Below are positions 15,228 to 25,801 of a stretch of 64,000 nt of DNA, piece after piece. The position numbers were made by a program, and so were the translations under genes. Source of the DNA: Gammaproteobacteria bacterium (GTDB lineage Bacteria; Pseudomonadota; Gammaproteobacteria; Burkholderiales; Rhodocyclaceae); contig JAHJPX010000007.1 in NCBI GenBank assembly GCA_018819515.1, positions 248,001 through 312,000 on the forward strand, given 5' to 3'. How positions within the stretch are numbered: position 1 is the first letter of the stretch; the number at the start of each line of letters is the position of its first letter. The notes under the pieces are model-generated. The model was not told where the DNA came from. It searched no databases and worked only from the letters and a program-made list of their open reading frames with translations.

Positions 15228-16914
15228 CAACGAAGCGACAAACACCGATCTTGCCTACGCCGACACCCTCTGGAAGTCCGCTGACACGCTGCGCGGCCAG
15301 GTCGATGCCGCCGAATACAAGCACGTCGTGCTGGGTCTGCTGTTCCTGAAATACATTTCCGATTCCTTCGCGGCGCGTCGCGATGAACTCAAGACCGAAT
15401 TGGAAGCCGACGGCATTACCGGCGATCAGTGCGAGGCGCTGCTGGAAAACCGCGACGAGTACACCGCCGAGCGCGTGTTCTGGGTGCCACCGGAATCTCG
15501 CTGGGCCAACCTGCAAAATCAGGCCACGCGGCCCGACATCGCCACGCTGATCGACGACGCCATCCTCGCCGTCGAGCGCGATAACCCCAACCTCAAGAGC
15601 AAGCTACCGCGCGACTACGCGCGTCGTGGCATCGAACCGGTCAAGCTCAAGGGCCTGATCGACCTGATTGCCGACATCGGCTTCAAGGGCGACCGTGCCA
15701 AGGCACGCGACAGCCTCGGCCGGGTCTATGAATATTTCCTCGGCAAGTTTGCCCAGGCCGAAGGCAAGTTGGGGGGCGAGTTCTACACTCCGCGCTGCGT
15801 GGTGCGTGTGCTGGTCGAAATGCTCGAACCTTATGAGGGCCGCGTCTATGACCCCTGCTGCGGTTCCGGCGGCATGTTCGTGCAGTCCGAGCGTTTCGTC
15901 GAAGCCCACGGCGGCGAGAAGACCGACATTTCTATCTTCGGCCAGGAGTCCAACCCCACCACCTGGCGGCTGGCGCATATGAACCTCGCCATCCGCTCCA
16001 TCGAGGCCAATCTGGGGAGCCAACCGGGCGACAGTTTCTTGCGCGACCTGCACCCCGACCTCAAAGCCGACTACGTCCTTTCTAATCCGCCGTTCAACGT
16101 CTCGGATTGGTCGGGCAAGCTGCTACAGGAAGACGTGCGCTGGCGCTTCGGTACACCACCGTTGGGCAATGCCAACTACGCCTGGATTCAGCACTTCATC
16201 CACCACATCGCCCCGCCCAACGGTCGTGGTGGTGGTGTCGCCGGCTTCGTTATGGCGAATGGCTCGCTCTCCAGCAATACCGGCGGCGAGGGCGACATTC
16301 GCCGCAAGATCGTCGAGGCCGATTTGGTGGACGCCATCGTCGCGCTGCCGCCCCAACTCTTCTTCACCACTGGCATTCCCGTCTGCCTCTGGTTTCTCAC
16401 CCGCGACAAGAGTGGCCGCAACCTCAAGCATGGCTGCCCCAATCGCGTGGGCGGTCGCAAGGGCGAGACCCTGTTCATCGATGCTCGCAAGCTCGGCACT
16501 ATGCAGACGCGCACCCTGCGCGTGCTCAGCGGCGGCGATGATGGCGAGACGCTGCTTGCCGATGGCATGGGCGATCCCAGGCCCGACTCCGACATCGGCC
16601 GCATCGTCTATGCGTTTCGCCAGTGGCGCGGCGAGCCCAAGCCGGAATGGTGGGATGAAGCGCAGCACGGCGAATGGAGCTATCGCGATATTCCCGGTTT
16701 CTGCAAGGCCGCCAAGCTCGAAGAGATTAGCAAGCATGGCTTCGTGCTTACCCCTGGCCGTTATGTTGGTGCCGAAGAACAAGAGGACGACGGCGAACCA
16801 TTTGCTGAGAAGTATGCGCGGTTGCTTGCAGAGCTGGAGGCGTGCTTTGGTGAGGGTGAGCAGCTAACTACGGTTGTTCGTCAGAGATTGGCGGGTGTGC
16901 GTAATGGCCAATAG
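15220..16914 (+). CDS. hsdM: Type I restriction-modification methyltransferase subunit
   Basis: 564 residues. An N-terminal HsdM helical domain (VVLGLLFLKYISDSF) is followed by the N6-adenine methyltransferase domain: GEFYTPRCVVRVLVEML, motif I YDPCCGSGGMFVQ (near residue 210) and the catalytic NPPFN (near residue 290). It methylates adenine in the bipartite target chosen by HsdS and is also part of the restriction complex. The start MANNEATNTD at 15220 fits family N-termini. Its end overlaps hsdS by 11 bases. It is first in the four-gene operon hsdM-hsdS-abi-hsdR, which has lower GC than its surroundings, a sign of transfer. Confidence 0.95.
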   Translation: MANNEATNTDLAYADTLWKSADTLRGQVDAAEYKHVVLGLLFLKYISDSFAARRDELKTELEADGITGDQCEALLENRDEYTAERVFWVPPESRWANLQNQATRPDIATLIDDAILAVERDNPNLKSKLPRDYARRGIEPVKLKGLIDLIADIGFKGDRAKARDSLGRVYEYFLGKFAQAEGKLGGEFYTPRCVVRVLVEMLEPYEGRVYDPCCGSGGMFVQSERFVEAHGGEKTDISIFGQESNPTTWRLAHMNLAIRSIEANLGSQPGDSFLRDLHPDLKADYVLSNPPFNVSDWSGKLLQEDVRWRFGTPPLGNANYAWIQHFIHHIAPPNGRGGGVAGFVMANGSLSSNTGGEGDIRRKIVEADLVDAIVALPPQLFFTTGIPVCLWFLTRDKSGRNLKHGCPNRVGGRKGETLFIDARKLGTMQTRTLRVLSGGDDGETLLADGMGDPRPDSDIGRIVYAFRQWRGEPKPEWWDEAQHGEWSYRDIPGFCKAAKLEEISKHGFVLTPGRYVGAEEQEDDGEPFAEKYARLLAELEACFGEGEQLTTVVRQRLAGVRNGQ

Positions 16915-18196
16915 CTGGATTCGTTCTACGGTCGGAGATGTCTCCGAACGAGTGACAAAAGGCACGACACCCACAACTGTTGGCGGCCACTTCGCAGAGG
17001 GCGGAATCAACTTCATAAAGGTTGAGTCGATCAGGGACGATGGTCGGTTCGACAAATCGAAGCTTGCGTTCATTGATGATGAGACGAATCGGCTACTTGC
17101 TAGGTCTGTCCTAAGGGAGCATGACGTTCTTTTCACAATCGCTGGAACTATTGGCAGAGTCGCGCGCGTAACTAATGACATGCTGCCGGCAAATACGAAT
17201 CAGGCCGTAGCGATTGTGCGGCCCAGCCTCGATCTTGTAGATCCACGATTCCTGTATTACACGCTTCGTGACGAAGAGCGTGTCAGGCAGGCTCATACAC
17301 GGGTAGTGCAATCCGTACAAGCGAACTTCAGTCTCACGGAACTCTCGGCGATTGAGGTCCTGTTGCCCAGAATGGATGAGCAGCGCGCTGTCGCCGCCGT
17401 ACTCGGCGACCTCGACGACAAGATCGAGCACAACCGCCGCACGGCGCAGGCGCTGGAGCGTCTAGCGCGGGCGATCTTCCGGGCGTGGTTCGTGGACTTC
17501 GAGCCTGTCAAAGCCAAAGCTGGCGGCGCCACTTCGTTTCCCTCCATGCCCCAAGCCGTCTTCGAGGCGCTGCCAACCCGCTTTGTTGACTCAGAAATCG
17601 GCCCTGTGCCAGAGGGGTGGGTGGCTAAACCGTTAGCGGGCATTGCCACGTTCTTGAACGGCCTTGCACTCCAGAAATATCCACCCCGAGGCGATGACAA
17701 CGATCTGCCTGTCATCAAGATCGCCGAGCTTCGGAAAGGATCGACTGCCGGCGCGGATTGGGCCAACGGGGATGTAACCGAGCAGTACGTCATACAGGAC
17801 CGGGACTTGCTATTTTCCTGGTCGGGGACTCTCGAAGCTGAATTCTGGTTTGGCGGCAAGGGTGCGCTGAATCAGCATCTTTTTAAGGTTACCTCCTCGC
17901 ACTTCCCGAGTTGGTTTTGCCTGCTCTGGATTCGCCAGCATCTTCCGACGTTCCGGCAGATTGCATCAAGCAAGGCGACAACGATGGGGCATATCAAGCG
18001 GGAGCACCTGCACGAGGCCAAAGTCGTCGTGCCACCTGCGGCTGTTCTTCAGGAAGCCGAAGCGATCATCGGGCCGCTTTTCGATCTGCACGCGGCACTC
18101 CAGATCGAGTCGCGCAAGTTGTCGGGAATGCGTGATTACCTGCTGCCGAAGTTGCTGTCGGGCGAAGTTCGCGTAACGGTGCAACAGGAGGGTTGA
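16904..18196 (+). CDS. hsdS: Type I restriction-modification specificity subunit
   Basis: 430 residues in the HsdS plan. Two variable target-recognition domains (about 1-150 and 220-370) are each followed by a conserved helical region (LDDKIEHNRRTAQALERLARAIFRAWFVDF in the middle, SRKLSGMRDYLLPKLLSGEVRV at the end). Each recognition domain reads one half of the split DNA target, which cannot be predicted here. The first domain is A/T-richer in codon use than hsdM or hsdR, as usual for exchangeable parts. The start at 16904 overlaps hsdM, and the stop overlaps the following abi gene (TGATG). Confidence 0.93.
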   Translation: MANSWIRSTVGDVSERVTKGTTPTTVGGHFAEGGINFIKVESIRDDGRFDKSKLAFIDDETNRLLARSVLREHDVLFTIAGTIGRVARVTNDMLPANTNQAVAIVRPSLDLVDPRFLYYTLRDEERVRQAHTRVVQSVQANFSLTELSAIEVLLPRMDEQRAVAAVLGDLDDKIEHNRRTAQALERLARAIFRAWFVDFEPVKAKAGGATSFPSMPQAVFEALPTRFVDSEIGPVPEGWVAKPLAGIATFLNGLALQKYPPRGDDNDLPVIKIAELRKGSTAGADWANGDVTEQYVIQDRDLLFSWSGTLEAEFWFGGKGALNQHLFKVTSSHFPSWFCLLWIRQHLPTFRQIASSKATTMGHIKREHLHEAKVVVPPAAVLQEAEAIIGPLFDLHAALQIESRKLSGMRDYLLPKLLSGEVRVTVQQEG

Positions 18197-18907
18197 TGAC
18201 CGCCGAGAGCGCCTTCCAGTTGGTGAGTTGCCGGCAGTTGCTGGAGTCGTATCCTGGCTCGACATCGCTGCGTCCGGCGGTGGAGATCATCGAGCGCACT
18301 ATCTATACGGAGCCCGGCATCGCATTTACCCATTGCCGGGGTTTGCTTGAAACCGTTTGCATAACGATCCTGGCAGACCGGGGCATCGAGGTTCCCCCGG
18401 AATCAAAGCCGAATTGGCTCATGTCGCAGGCGATCAAGACGATTGAACTTACCTCGCGGATTCCCGACGACCAAGATGCGGAGCGCGGCGTCGCCGGTGT
18501 CCTCAAGGGCTTGAACATGCTTGTGGATGGCGTCGTGGCGCTTCGAAACAGTCAGGGTGTCGGGCCTCATGGGCGCGACGCACTGGAGCGCGTGTTGTCT
18601 GTGGATTACGCCCTGCTGACGGCGCGCGCCGTGGATGCGGCGGTCGGCTTGCTGTTCAAGCTCCACCACGAGCAGATCGGACGCGACCCGTTGAATCATC
18701 TTCGATTCGGCACACATGCTGACTTTGATAACTACCTCGACGATAAGTATTCCGATCTTGAGGTCGAAGAGGTGCCGATTCTGGCGAGTCAGGCGCTGTA
18801 CCAGCAAGACCGCAAGGCTTACCACAAGAGTCTTGTGGAGTTCCGCGCCCGCGAGGCGGGCGGCGAATCGGATATCGCTGAGGGCGAAATTCTGTCGGAG
18901 GATGCCA

Positions 18908-18915
<8 letters not shown>
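18196..18915 (+). CDS. Abortive-infection C-terminal-domain protein within the hsd operon
   Basis: 239 residues. The middle part (CRGLLETVCITILADRG, then LKGLNMLVDGVVALRNSQGVGPHGRD) matches the Abi_C-type domain found in several phage-defence genes, with a short acidic C-terminal tail. The start has a perfect AGGAGG just upstream and overlaps the hsdS stop; its end overlaps the hsdR start. This tight coupling means it is made together with the restriction enzyme. Inference: an accessory antiphage factor or a regulator of restriction. The name rests on family resemblance, not on shown activity. Confidence 0.72.
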
Positions 18916-21952
<3,037 letters not shown>

Positions 21953-21962
21953 GCGGGCAGCG

Positions 21963-21987
21963 AAAAGTCAGCCGTGGCGACACGCCA
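21963..21987 (+). repeat. Dispersed 24-bp repeat next to the msrB relic
   Basis: Full copy (AAAAGTCAGCCGTGGCG, AC, ACGCCA). It lies 9 bases beyond the stop codon of the msrB relic; an equivalent copy lies at the same place after the intact msrB end at 25802. Confidence 0.85.
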
Positions 21988-21995
21988 CCTGACGC

Positions 21996-22068
21996 CTACT
22001 TCCCGGCCAAATCGGCCACGAACGTCAGTCCGTTGCCGTCGATGCAGCAGCGCTTGCCGGTAGGCGGC
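21996..22068 (-). pseudogene. msrB relic, C-terminal fragment
   Basis: Reads PPPTGKRCCIDGNGLTFV and so on to a stop, closely matching the end of the intact MsrB domain at 25802 (PPPTGKRYCINGNVLKFV). The match ends at the GGCGGC at 22063-22068. The next part of the same gene is found 2.2 kb away at 24310-24350. Confidence 0.75.
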
Positions 22069-22172
22069 GGGCGGAACTGTTCGATACCGCCGGACTCACA
22101 TGCACAGTGGAAGTCGGGCGGGACGCGCCGATTGGCGCGGCCCTTTTTCCGGTGCTTGACAGGAGAACGGCC

Positions 22173-23123
22173 ATGTCCGAAAAGAAGATCATCGCGGTGA
22201 TGGGCGCCACGGGCGCACAGGGGGGCGGGCTGGTCCGCGCGATGCTTGCCAATCCCGGGAGTGGGTTTGTGCCGCGCGCGGTCACGCGCAAGCCCGATTC
22301 GGACAAGGCTCGCGCGCTGGCCGGGCTTGGTGCGGAAGTGGTGGCGGGCGATGCCGACGATCCCGCGAGCCTGGAGCGGGCATTCGCCGGGGCCCATGGG
22401 GTTTTCTGCGTCACCAATTTCTGGGAACACTTCTCGGCCGAGCGCGAGGGCGCCCAGGCGAGCGCCATGGCGCGGGCGACGCGCAAGGCGGGCGTGCGGC
22501 ACGTGATCTGGTCGACCCTCGAGGACACGCGCAAATGGATACGCCTCGACGACGGCCGCCTTCCGACGCTGCAGGGCAGGTACAAGGTGCCGCACTTCGA
22601 TGCCAAGGGGGCGGTGGACCACGTCTTCGCCGAAGAGGCGGCGCCAACCACCTATCTGCTCGCCTCATTCTATTGGGAGAACTTCATCCATTTCGGCATG
22701 GGGCCGCGCCAGGGGCCGGACGGCGACCTGGTGCTGGCGATGCCGCTCGGCGGCGCCCGGCTGCCGGGGATCGCCGCGGAGGACATCGGCAGGTGTGCCT
22801 ACGGCGTGTTCCGCAGCGGCACCGACACGATCGGCCAGCGGATCGGCGTTGCCGGCGAGGTGCTGTCGGGTCCGGAGATGGCGGCCAAAATGGGGCATGC
22901 CCTCAAGCGCAAGGTCGACTTCAGCGACGTGCCCTTCGACGTCTACCGCGGCCTGGGCTTTCCGGGTGCGGAAGATCTCGGCAACATGTTCCAGTTCCAG
23001 GCCATTCTCGGCGACGAGTTCCTGCGCAGCCGCGACCCCGTGCGCTCCCGCGCCCTGAACCCGCAGTTGCTTTCGTTCGACGCCTGGCTCGGCGCCAACA
23101 TTGGCCGCATACCGATCGCTTGA
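22173..23123 (+). CDS. NmrA-family NAD(P)-binding protein
   Basis: 316 residues with a Rossmann N-terminus (IIAVMGATGAQGGGLVRAML, the GxxGxxG nucleotide loop) and the NmrA/HSCARG pattern (VFCVTNFWEH, HVIWSTLEDT, YLLASFYWENF). Such proteins bind NADP and act as redox-sensing regulators or atypical short-chain dehydrogenases; no substrate is implied here. AGGAG precedes the ATG. The gene sits inside the interval that splits the msrB relic, beside the mobile mystery module, so it is probably carried cargo. Confidence 0.82.
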   Translation: MSEKKIIAVMGATGAQGGGLVRAMLANPGSGFVPRAVTRKPDSDKARALAGLGAEVVAGDADDPASLERAFAGAHGVFCVTNFWEHFSAEREGAQASAMARATRKAGVRHVIWSTLEDTRKWIRLDDGRLPTLQGRYKVPHFDAKGAVDHVFAEEAAPTTYLLASFYWENFIHFGMGPRQGPDGDLVLAMPLGGARLPGIAAEDIGRCAYGVFRSGTDTIGQRIGVAGEVLSGPEMAAKMGHALKRKVDFSDVPFDVYRGLGFPGAEDLGNMFQFQAILGDEFLRSRDPVRSRALNPQLLSFDAWLGANIGRIPIA

Positions 23124-23140
23124 GGGCGGCTTCGTTCGGG

Positions 23141-23158
23141 AAAGGTGAGCCGTGGCGG
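23141..23158 (+). repeat. Dispersed repeat, partial copy after the nmrA-like gene
   Basis: AAAGGTGAGCCGTGGCGG: the left part of the repeat with two changes; the right half is missing. Confidence 0.45.
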
Positions 23159-23159
23159 G

Positions 23160-23744
23160 TCAGCTACGAGCAAAGGCCTGCAAGGGCGTCATGTCGCGGG
23201 CGTCGGCTGCTTGCAGGGCGGCGATGTAGCGCTTGCGGGTATCGCCGGCATCAACGAGGCTCCGGCTACCCCAGGTGAAGCGGGGCTGGCCCAAGCGCTC
23301 GACGAGCAGATCGGCCATCAGCCGCGCATGGCGGCCGTTGCCGTTGGGAAAGGGATGAATGGCGACCAGGCGGTGGTGGAAGCGCACGGCGATTTCGTCG
23401 GACGGATAGCTGGCGTGTTCGATCTGGTAGCGGGTATCGTCGAGAAGCTTCTTCAGTTCGACGCCGATCTTGAGCCAATCGACGCCGATGTTCTTGTCGC
23501 TTTTTCGGAACTCGCCCGCCCACTTCCAGGTTTCGCCGAACAACTGCTGGTGTAGCTGGCGCTGGAAGCCTTCGTTGAGGATTTCCTTGCGTTGCTTGCG
23601 CGCCCAGTTTTCGCCCTGGACGATATTGAGTTGCTCCCACTCGTTCAACTCGCCCTGGGTGGCGATATGGCCGGGGATGAGACCGGCCCGTTCGTCCGGA
23701 TCGAGCGGCGTGGCGCCGGGCGGGTAGACGAGGTCGACGGTCAT
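23160..23744 (-). CDS. Mobile mystery protein B (Fic-domain protein)
   Basis: 194 residues with the Fic active-site motif HPFPNGNGRHARLMADLL near residue 137, which transfers AMP from ATP to target proteins. The N-terminus (PPGATPLDPDERAGLIPGHI) matches the family called mobile mystery protein B. The start codon overlaps the stop of the upstream XRE-type gene (ATGA) behind AAAGGGG, so the pair is translationally coupled. In this family the XRE partner, mobile mystery protein A, always accompanies the Fic protein, and the pair is often found on mobile DNA. Likely a toxin-antitoxin-like unit, though a toxic effect has to be shown. Confidence 0.88.
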   Translation of the reverse strand: MTVDLVYPPGATPLDPDERAGLIPGHIATQGELNEWEQLNIVQGENWARKQRKEILNEGFQRQLHQQLFGETWKWAGEFRKSDKNIGVDWLKIGVELKKLLDDTRYQIEHASYPSDEIAVRFHHRLVAIHPFPNGNGRHARLMADLLVERLGQPRFTWGSRSLVDAGDTRKRYIAALQAADARDMTPLQAFARS

Positions 23745-24211
23745 TTCGCCCCTTTCCACAGGGCGCGGCGCGAGCCCTTGAGAAGTTCGTCGGCCAGCGC
23801 GCGCGTCTGCGCTTCGACGGTCTCGCGGGAGGTGGCTTGTGCTTCCAGGGCCATGGTGTGGCTGACCGTGCCCATGTGCTGACGAGCCAGGGCCATGGCG
23901 CGGTTTTCCAGGGCGTCGGCGAGGCTCTGCCTGGGCACCAGGGCATACTGCAACTCGCAGCCCAGGGCTTCGGCGGCACGACGCAAGGTCGCCAGGCTGA
24001 TGGTGTCGTCGGCCTCGGAGGTTTCCAGTCGCGTGACGGTGGACGGGGTGACGCCCAAACGTTCAGCCAGGTGCGTTGCGGCCATGCCCAAACTTTCGCG
24101 GACAGCCTTGATCCAGCCCGTCGGCGGACGCGGCGGCAAGTCGGCACTGCGCCAGCGTGCGAGGTTGGCATCGAGTTGGCGGAGCTTGAGATCGGAGAAA
24201 GTCGATTTCAT
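23741..24211 (-). CDS. Mobile mystery protein A (XRE-type HTH)
   Basis: 156 residues. A helix-turn-helix of the XRE type (LGMAATHLAERLGVTPSTVTRLE, about residues 42-64) is preceded by the typical RQLDANLARWR and followed by a helical C-terminus. It is the constant partner of the Fic gene downstream. Three identical-type palindromes (TTGC-N8-GCAA) at exactly 33-bp spacing lie directly upstream of the ATG and overlap the promoter, so autorepression is the natural reading. There is no good Shine-Dalgarno sequence. Function as an antitoxin or as a repressor only is undecided. Confidence 0.86.
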   Translation of the reverse strand: MKSTFSDLKLRQLDANLARWRSADLPPRPPTGWIKAVRESLGMAATHLAERLGVTPSTVTRLETSEADDTISLATLRRAAEALGCELQYALVPRQSLADALENRAMALARQHMGTVSHTMALEAQATSRETVEAQTRALADELLKGSRRALWKGAK

Positions 24212-24215
24212 GATT

Positions 24216-24297
24216 TTGCACTGTGGCGCAAGTTACTCTGTTTGAATATTGCACGATAACGCAATATATGTAAATTGTTATTTGCACCGTAATGCAA
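24216..24297 (-). promoter_or_regulatory. Three phased operators and promoter of the mobile mystery A/B operon
   Basis: TTGC-N8-GCAA occurs at 24216-24231, 24249-24264 and 24282-24297, a spacing of exactly 33 bp (about three helical turns). The last two continue as GCAATAT. A sigma-70-like promoter on the minus strand (TTTACA, 17 bp, CAATAT) lies among them. Confidence 0.78.
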
Positions 24298-24309
24298 TAT
24301 TTTCTTTGT

Positions 24310-24350
24310 GGCGGCCTGTCGTCGAAGACGTGGCCGAGGTGGATGCCGGA
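24310..24350 (-). pseudogene. msrB relic, upstream fragment
   Basis: Reads SGIHLGHVFDDRPP, matching SGIHLGHVFDDGPP just before the PPPTGKR segment in the intact MsrB. It begins at a GGCGGC (24310-24315) that also ends the other fragment at 22063-22068. The rest of the gene is missing. Confidence 0.7.
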
Positions 24351-24426
24351 ACGAGATGCCTTTGCGGTATCTTGGATTTTGGCATAACATGTATGCGACT
24401 ATCTATTCACACATATATTCAACGCC

Positions 24427-25770
24427 ATGTCCCGCCACGCCGATGCGATTCGACTCCAGCTTGCCAGCGGGCCGCTGGCTGCGCGGCAATTGCTTGATTC
24501 GATGGGCACCAGCCAGCCGACGCTGTCGCGGGCGCTGGCGGAGCTGGGCGGCGAGATCGTGCGGCTGGGGGCGGCGCGATCCATTCAGTACGCGCTGCGC
24601 GACGGGCTGCGCGGCTTGCCGGACATGCCGGTGTATCGGGTCGACGTGGAGGGGAGGATCCGGTCGCTGGGGACGCTGGTTCCGGTACGGCCGGATGGCT
24701 TCGTGATGCGGCAGGAGGACGGCGAAACCCGGTACAGCGACGGGCTGCCGTGGTGGTTGTTCGACATGCGGCCGGCCGGCTACCTGGGCCGGGCCTATGC
24801 CGCGCGCCACGGCGGCGCGCTCGGGCTGCCGGCGCGGCTGAGCGATTGGTCGGACACGCATGCCTTGCGCGCGCTGCTCGCCAACGGCGAAGACATGGTG
24901 GGCAACCTGCTGCTGGGCGATGTCGCGCGCGACCGCTTCCTTGCGGCGACGCTGCCGGCGCCGATTGCCGAGGCGCAGAAGGCGGAGCGCTACGCGGCGC
25001 TGGCGCGCGGGGCGGCCATCGGCGAACAGCCAGGCTCGTCGGCGGGCGGCGAGCAGCCGAAGTTCATCGCTTATGCCGAGACGCCGGCTGGCCCGCGCCA
25101 TGTGCTGGTGAAGTTCAGCGAACCGGGCGCCGGCCAGGTCGGCGAGCGCTGGCGCGACCTGCTGCTGGCCGAGCATTTGGCGCTGGCGACTTTGCGCGAG
25201 GCGGGCATTCCCGCCACCACGACGCGGCTGATCGACACCGCTGACCAGCGCTTCCTGGAAGTGGAGCGCTTCGACCGCGCGGGTGCGCTGGGCCGACGCG
25301 CGGTGTTTTCGCTTTCGGCGCTGGATGCGGAATTCGTTGGTGCGGGCAGCAGCAACTGGCCGGCCATCGCCCGCCGGCTGGCAGAGGAAAAGGTGATCGT
25401 GCCGCAAGCGGCGAATAGCGCCACGCTGCTGTGGGCCTTCGGCACGCTGGTCGGCAACACCGACATGCACGGCGGCAACCTCTCCTTCCTTTCCGAACAG
25501 GGGCCGCCCTGCGAAATCGCGCCGGCCTACGACATGTCGCCGATGGGCTTCGCGCCGCGCAGCGGCGGCGGCCTGCCCGATGCGCTTGGCGATGCCGCCA
25601 TCGACGCCAGCGTATCGAACGAGACGTGGCGACAGGCGGAAGCGCTGGCGCGCGCTTACCTTGCGCGGCTGGTGACGAGCGGTGATTTCAGCCGCCGCTT
25701 CGAGCCGTGCATTGCGGCGCTGCAGCGGCGCATCGAGACGGCAGGCGAGCGCATCGCGCGGCTGGGGTGA
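24427..25770 (+). CDS. yjjJ: YjjJ-type HipA-family kinase toxin
   Basis: 447 residues. An N-terminal helix-turn-helix (AARQLLDSMGTSQPTLSRAL) is fused to a HipA-like serine/threonine kinase: the HipA-N region GLPWWLFDMRPAGYLGR, the GEQPKF loop (about 212), catalytic GNTDMHGGNLSF (about 343) and metal-binding YDMSPM. E. coli YjjJ has this plan, is toxic when overexpressed and lacks a HipB partner. Here too no antitoxin gene lies beside it; the fused helix-turn-helix may take that role. It follows the msrB relic and the mobile mystery module. Its stop is overlapped by a degenerate copy of the dispersed repeat. Confidence 0.88.
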   Translation: MSRHADAIRLQLASGPLAARQLLDSMGTSQPTLSRALAELGGEIVRLGAARSIQYALRDGLRGLPDMPVYRVDVEGRIRSLGTLVPVRPDGFVMRQEDGETRYSDGLPWWLFDMRPAGYLGRAYAARHGGALGLPARLSDWSDTHALRALLANGEDMVGNLLLGDVARDRFLAATLPAPIAEAQKAERYAALARGAAIGEQPGSSAGGEQPKFIAYAETPAGPRHVLVKFSEPGAGQVGERWRDLLLAEHLALATLREAGIPATTTRLIDTADQRFLEVERFDRAGALGRRAVFSLSALDAEFVGAGSSNWPAIARRLAEEKVIVPQAANSATLLWAFGTLVGNTDMHGGNLSFLSEQGPPCEIAPAYDMSPMGFAPRSGGGLPDALGDAAIDASVSNETWRQAEALARAYLARLVTSGDFSRRFEPCIAALQRRIETAGERIARLG

Positions 25771-25795
25771 AAGTCAGCCGCGGCGGCACGGGTCC
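25769..25795 (+). repeat. Dispersed repeat, degenerate copy between yjjJ and msrAB
   Basis: AAAGTCAGCCGCGGCGGCACG overlaps the yjjJ stop and lies at the same distance from the intact msrB stop as the copy at 21963 does from the relic. Confidence 0.55.
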
Positions 25796-25801
25796 CTTGG
25801 C

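Noticed and set aside
24216..24297. Three evenly spaced repeats as a mini CRISPR array
   Set aside because: The repeats are 16-bp palindromes with only four conserved bases at each end, directly upstream of an XRE gene and without cas genes; an operator array fits better.
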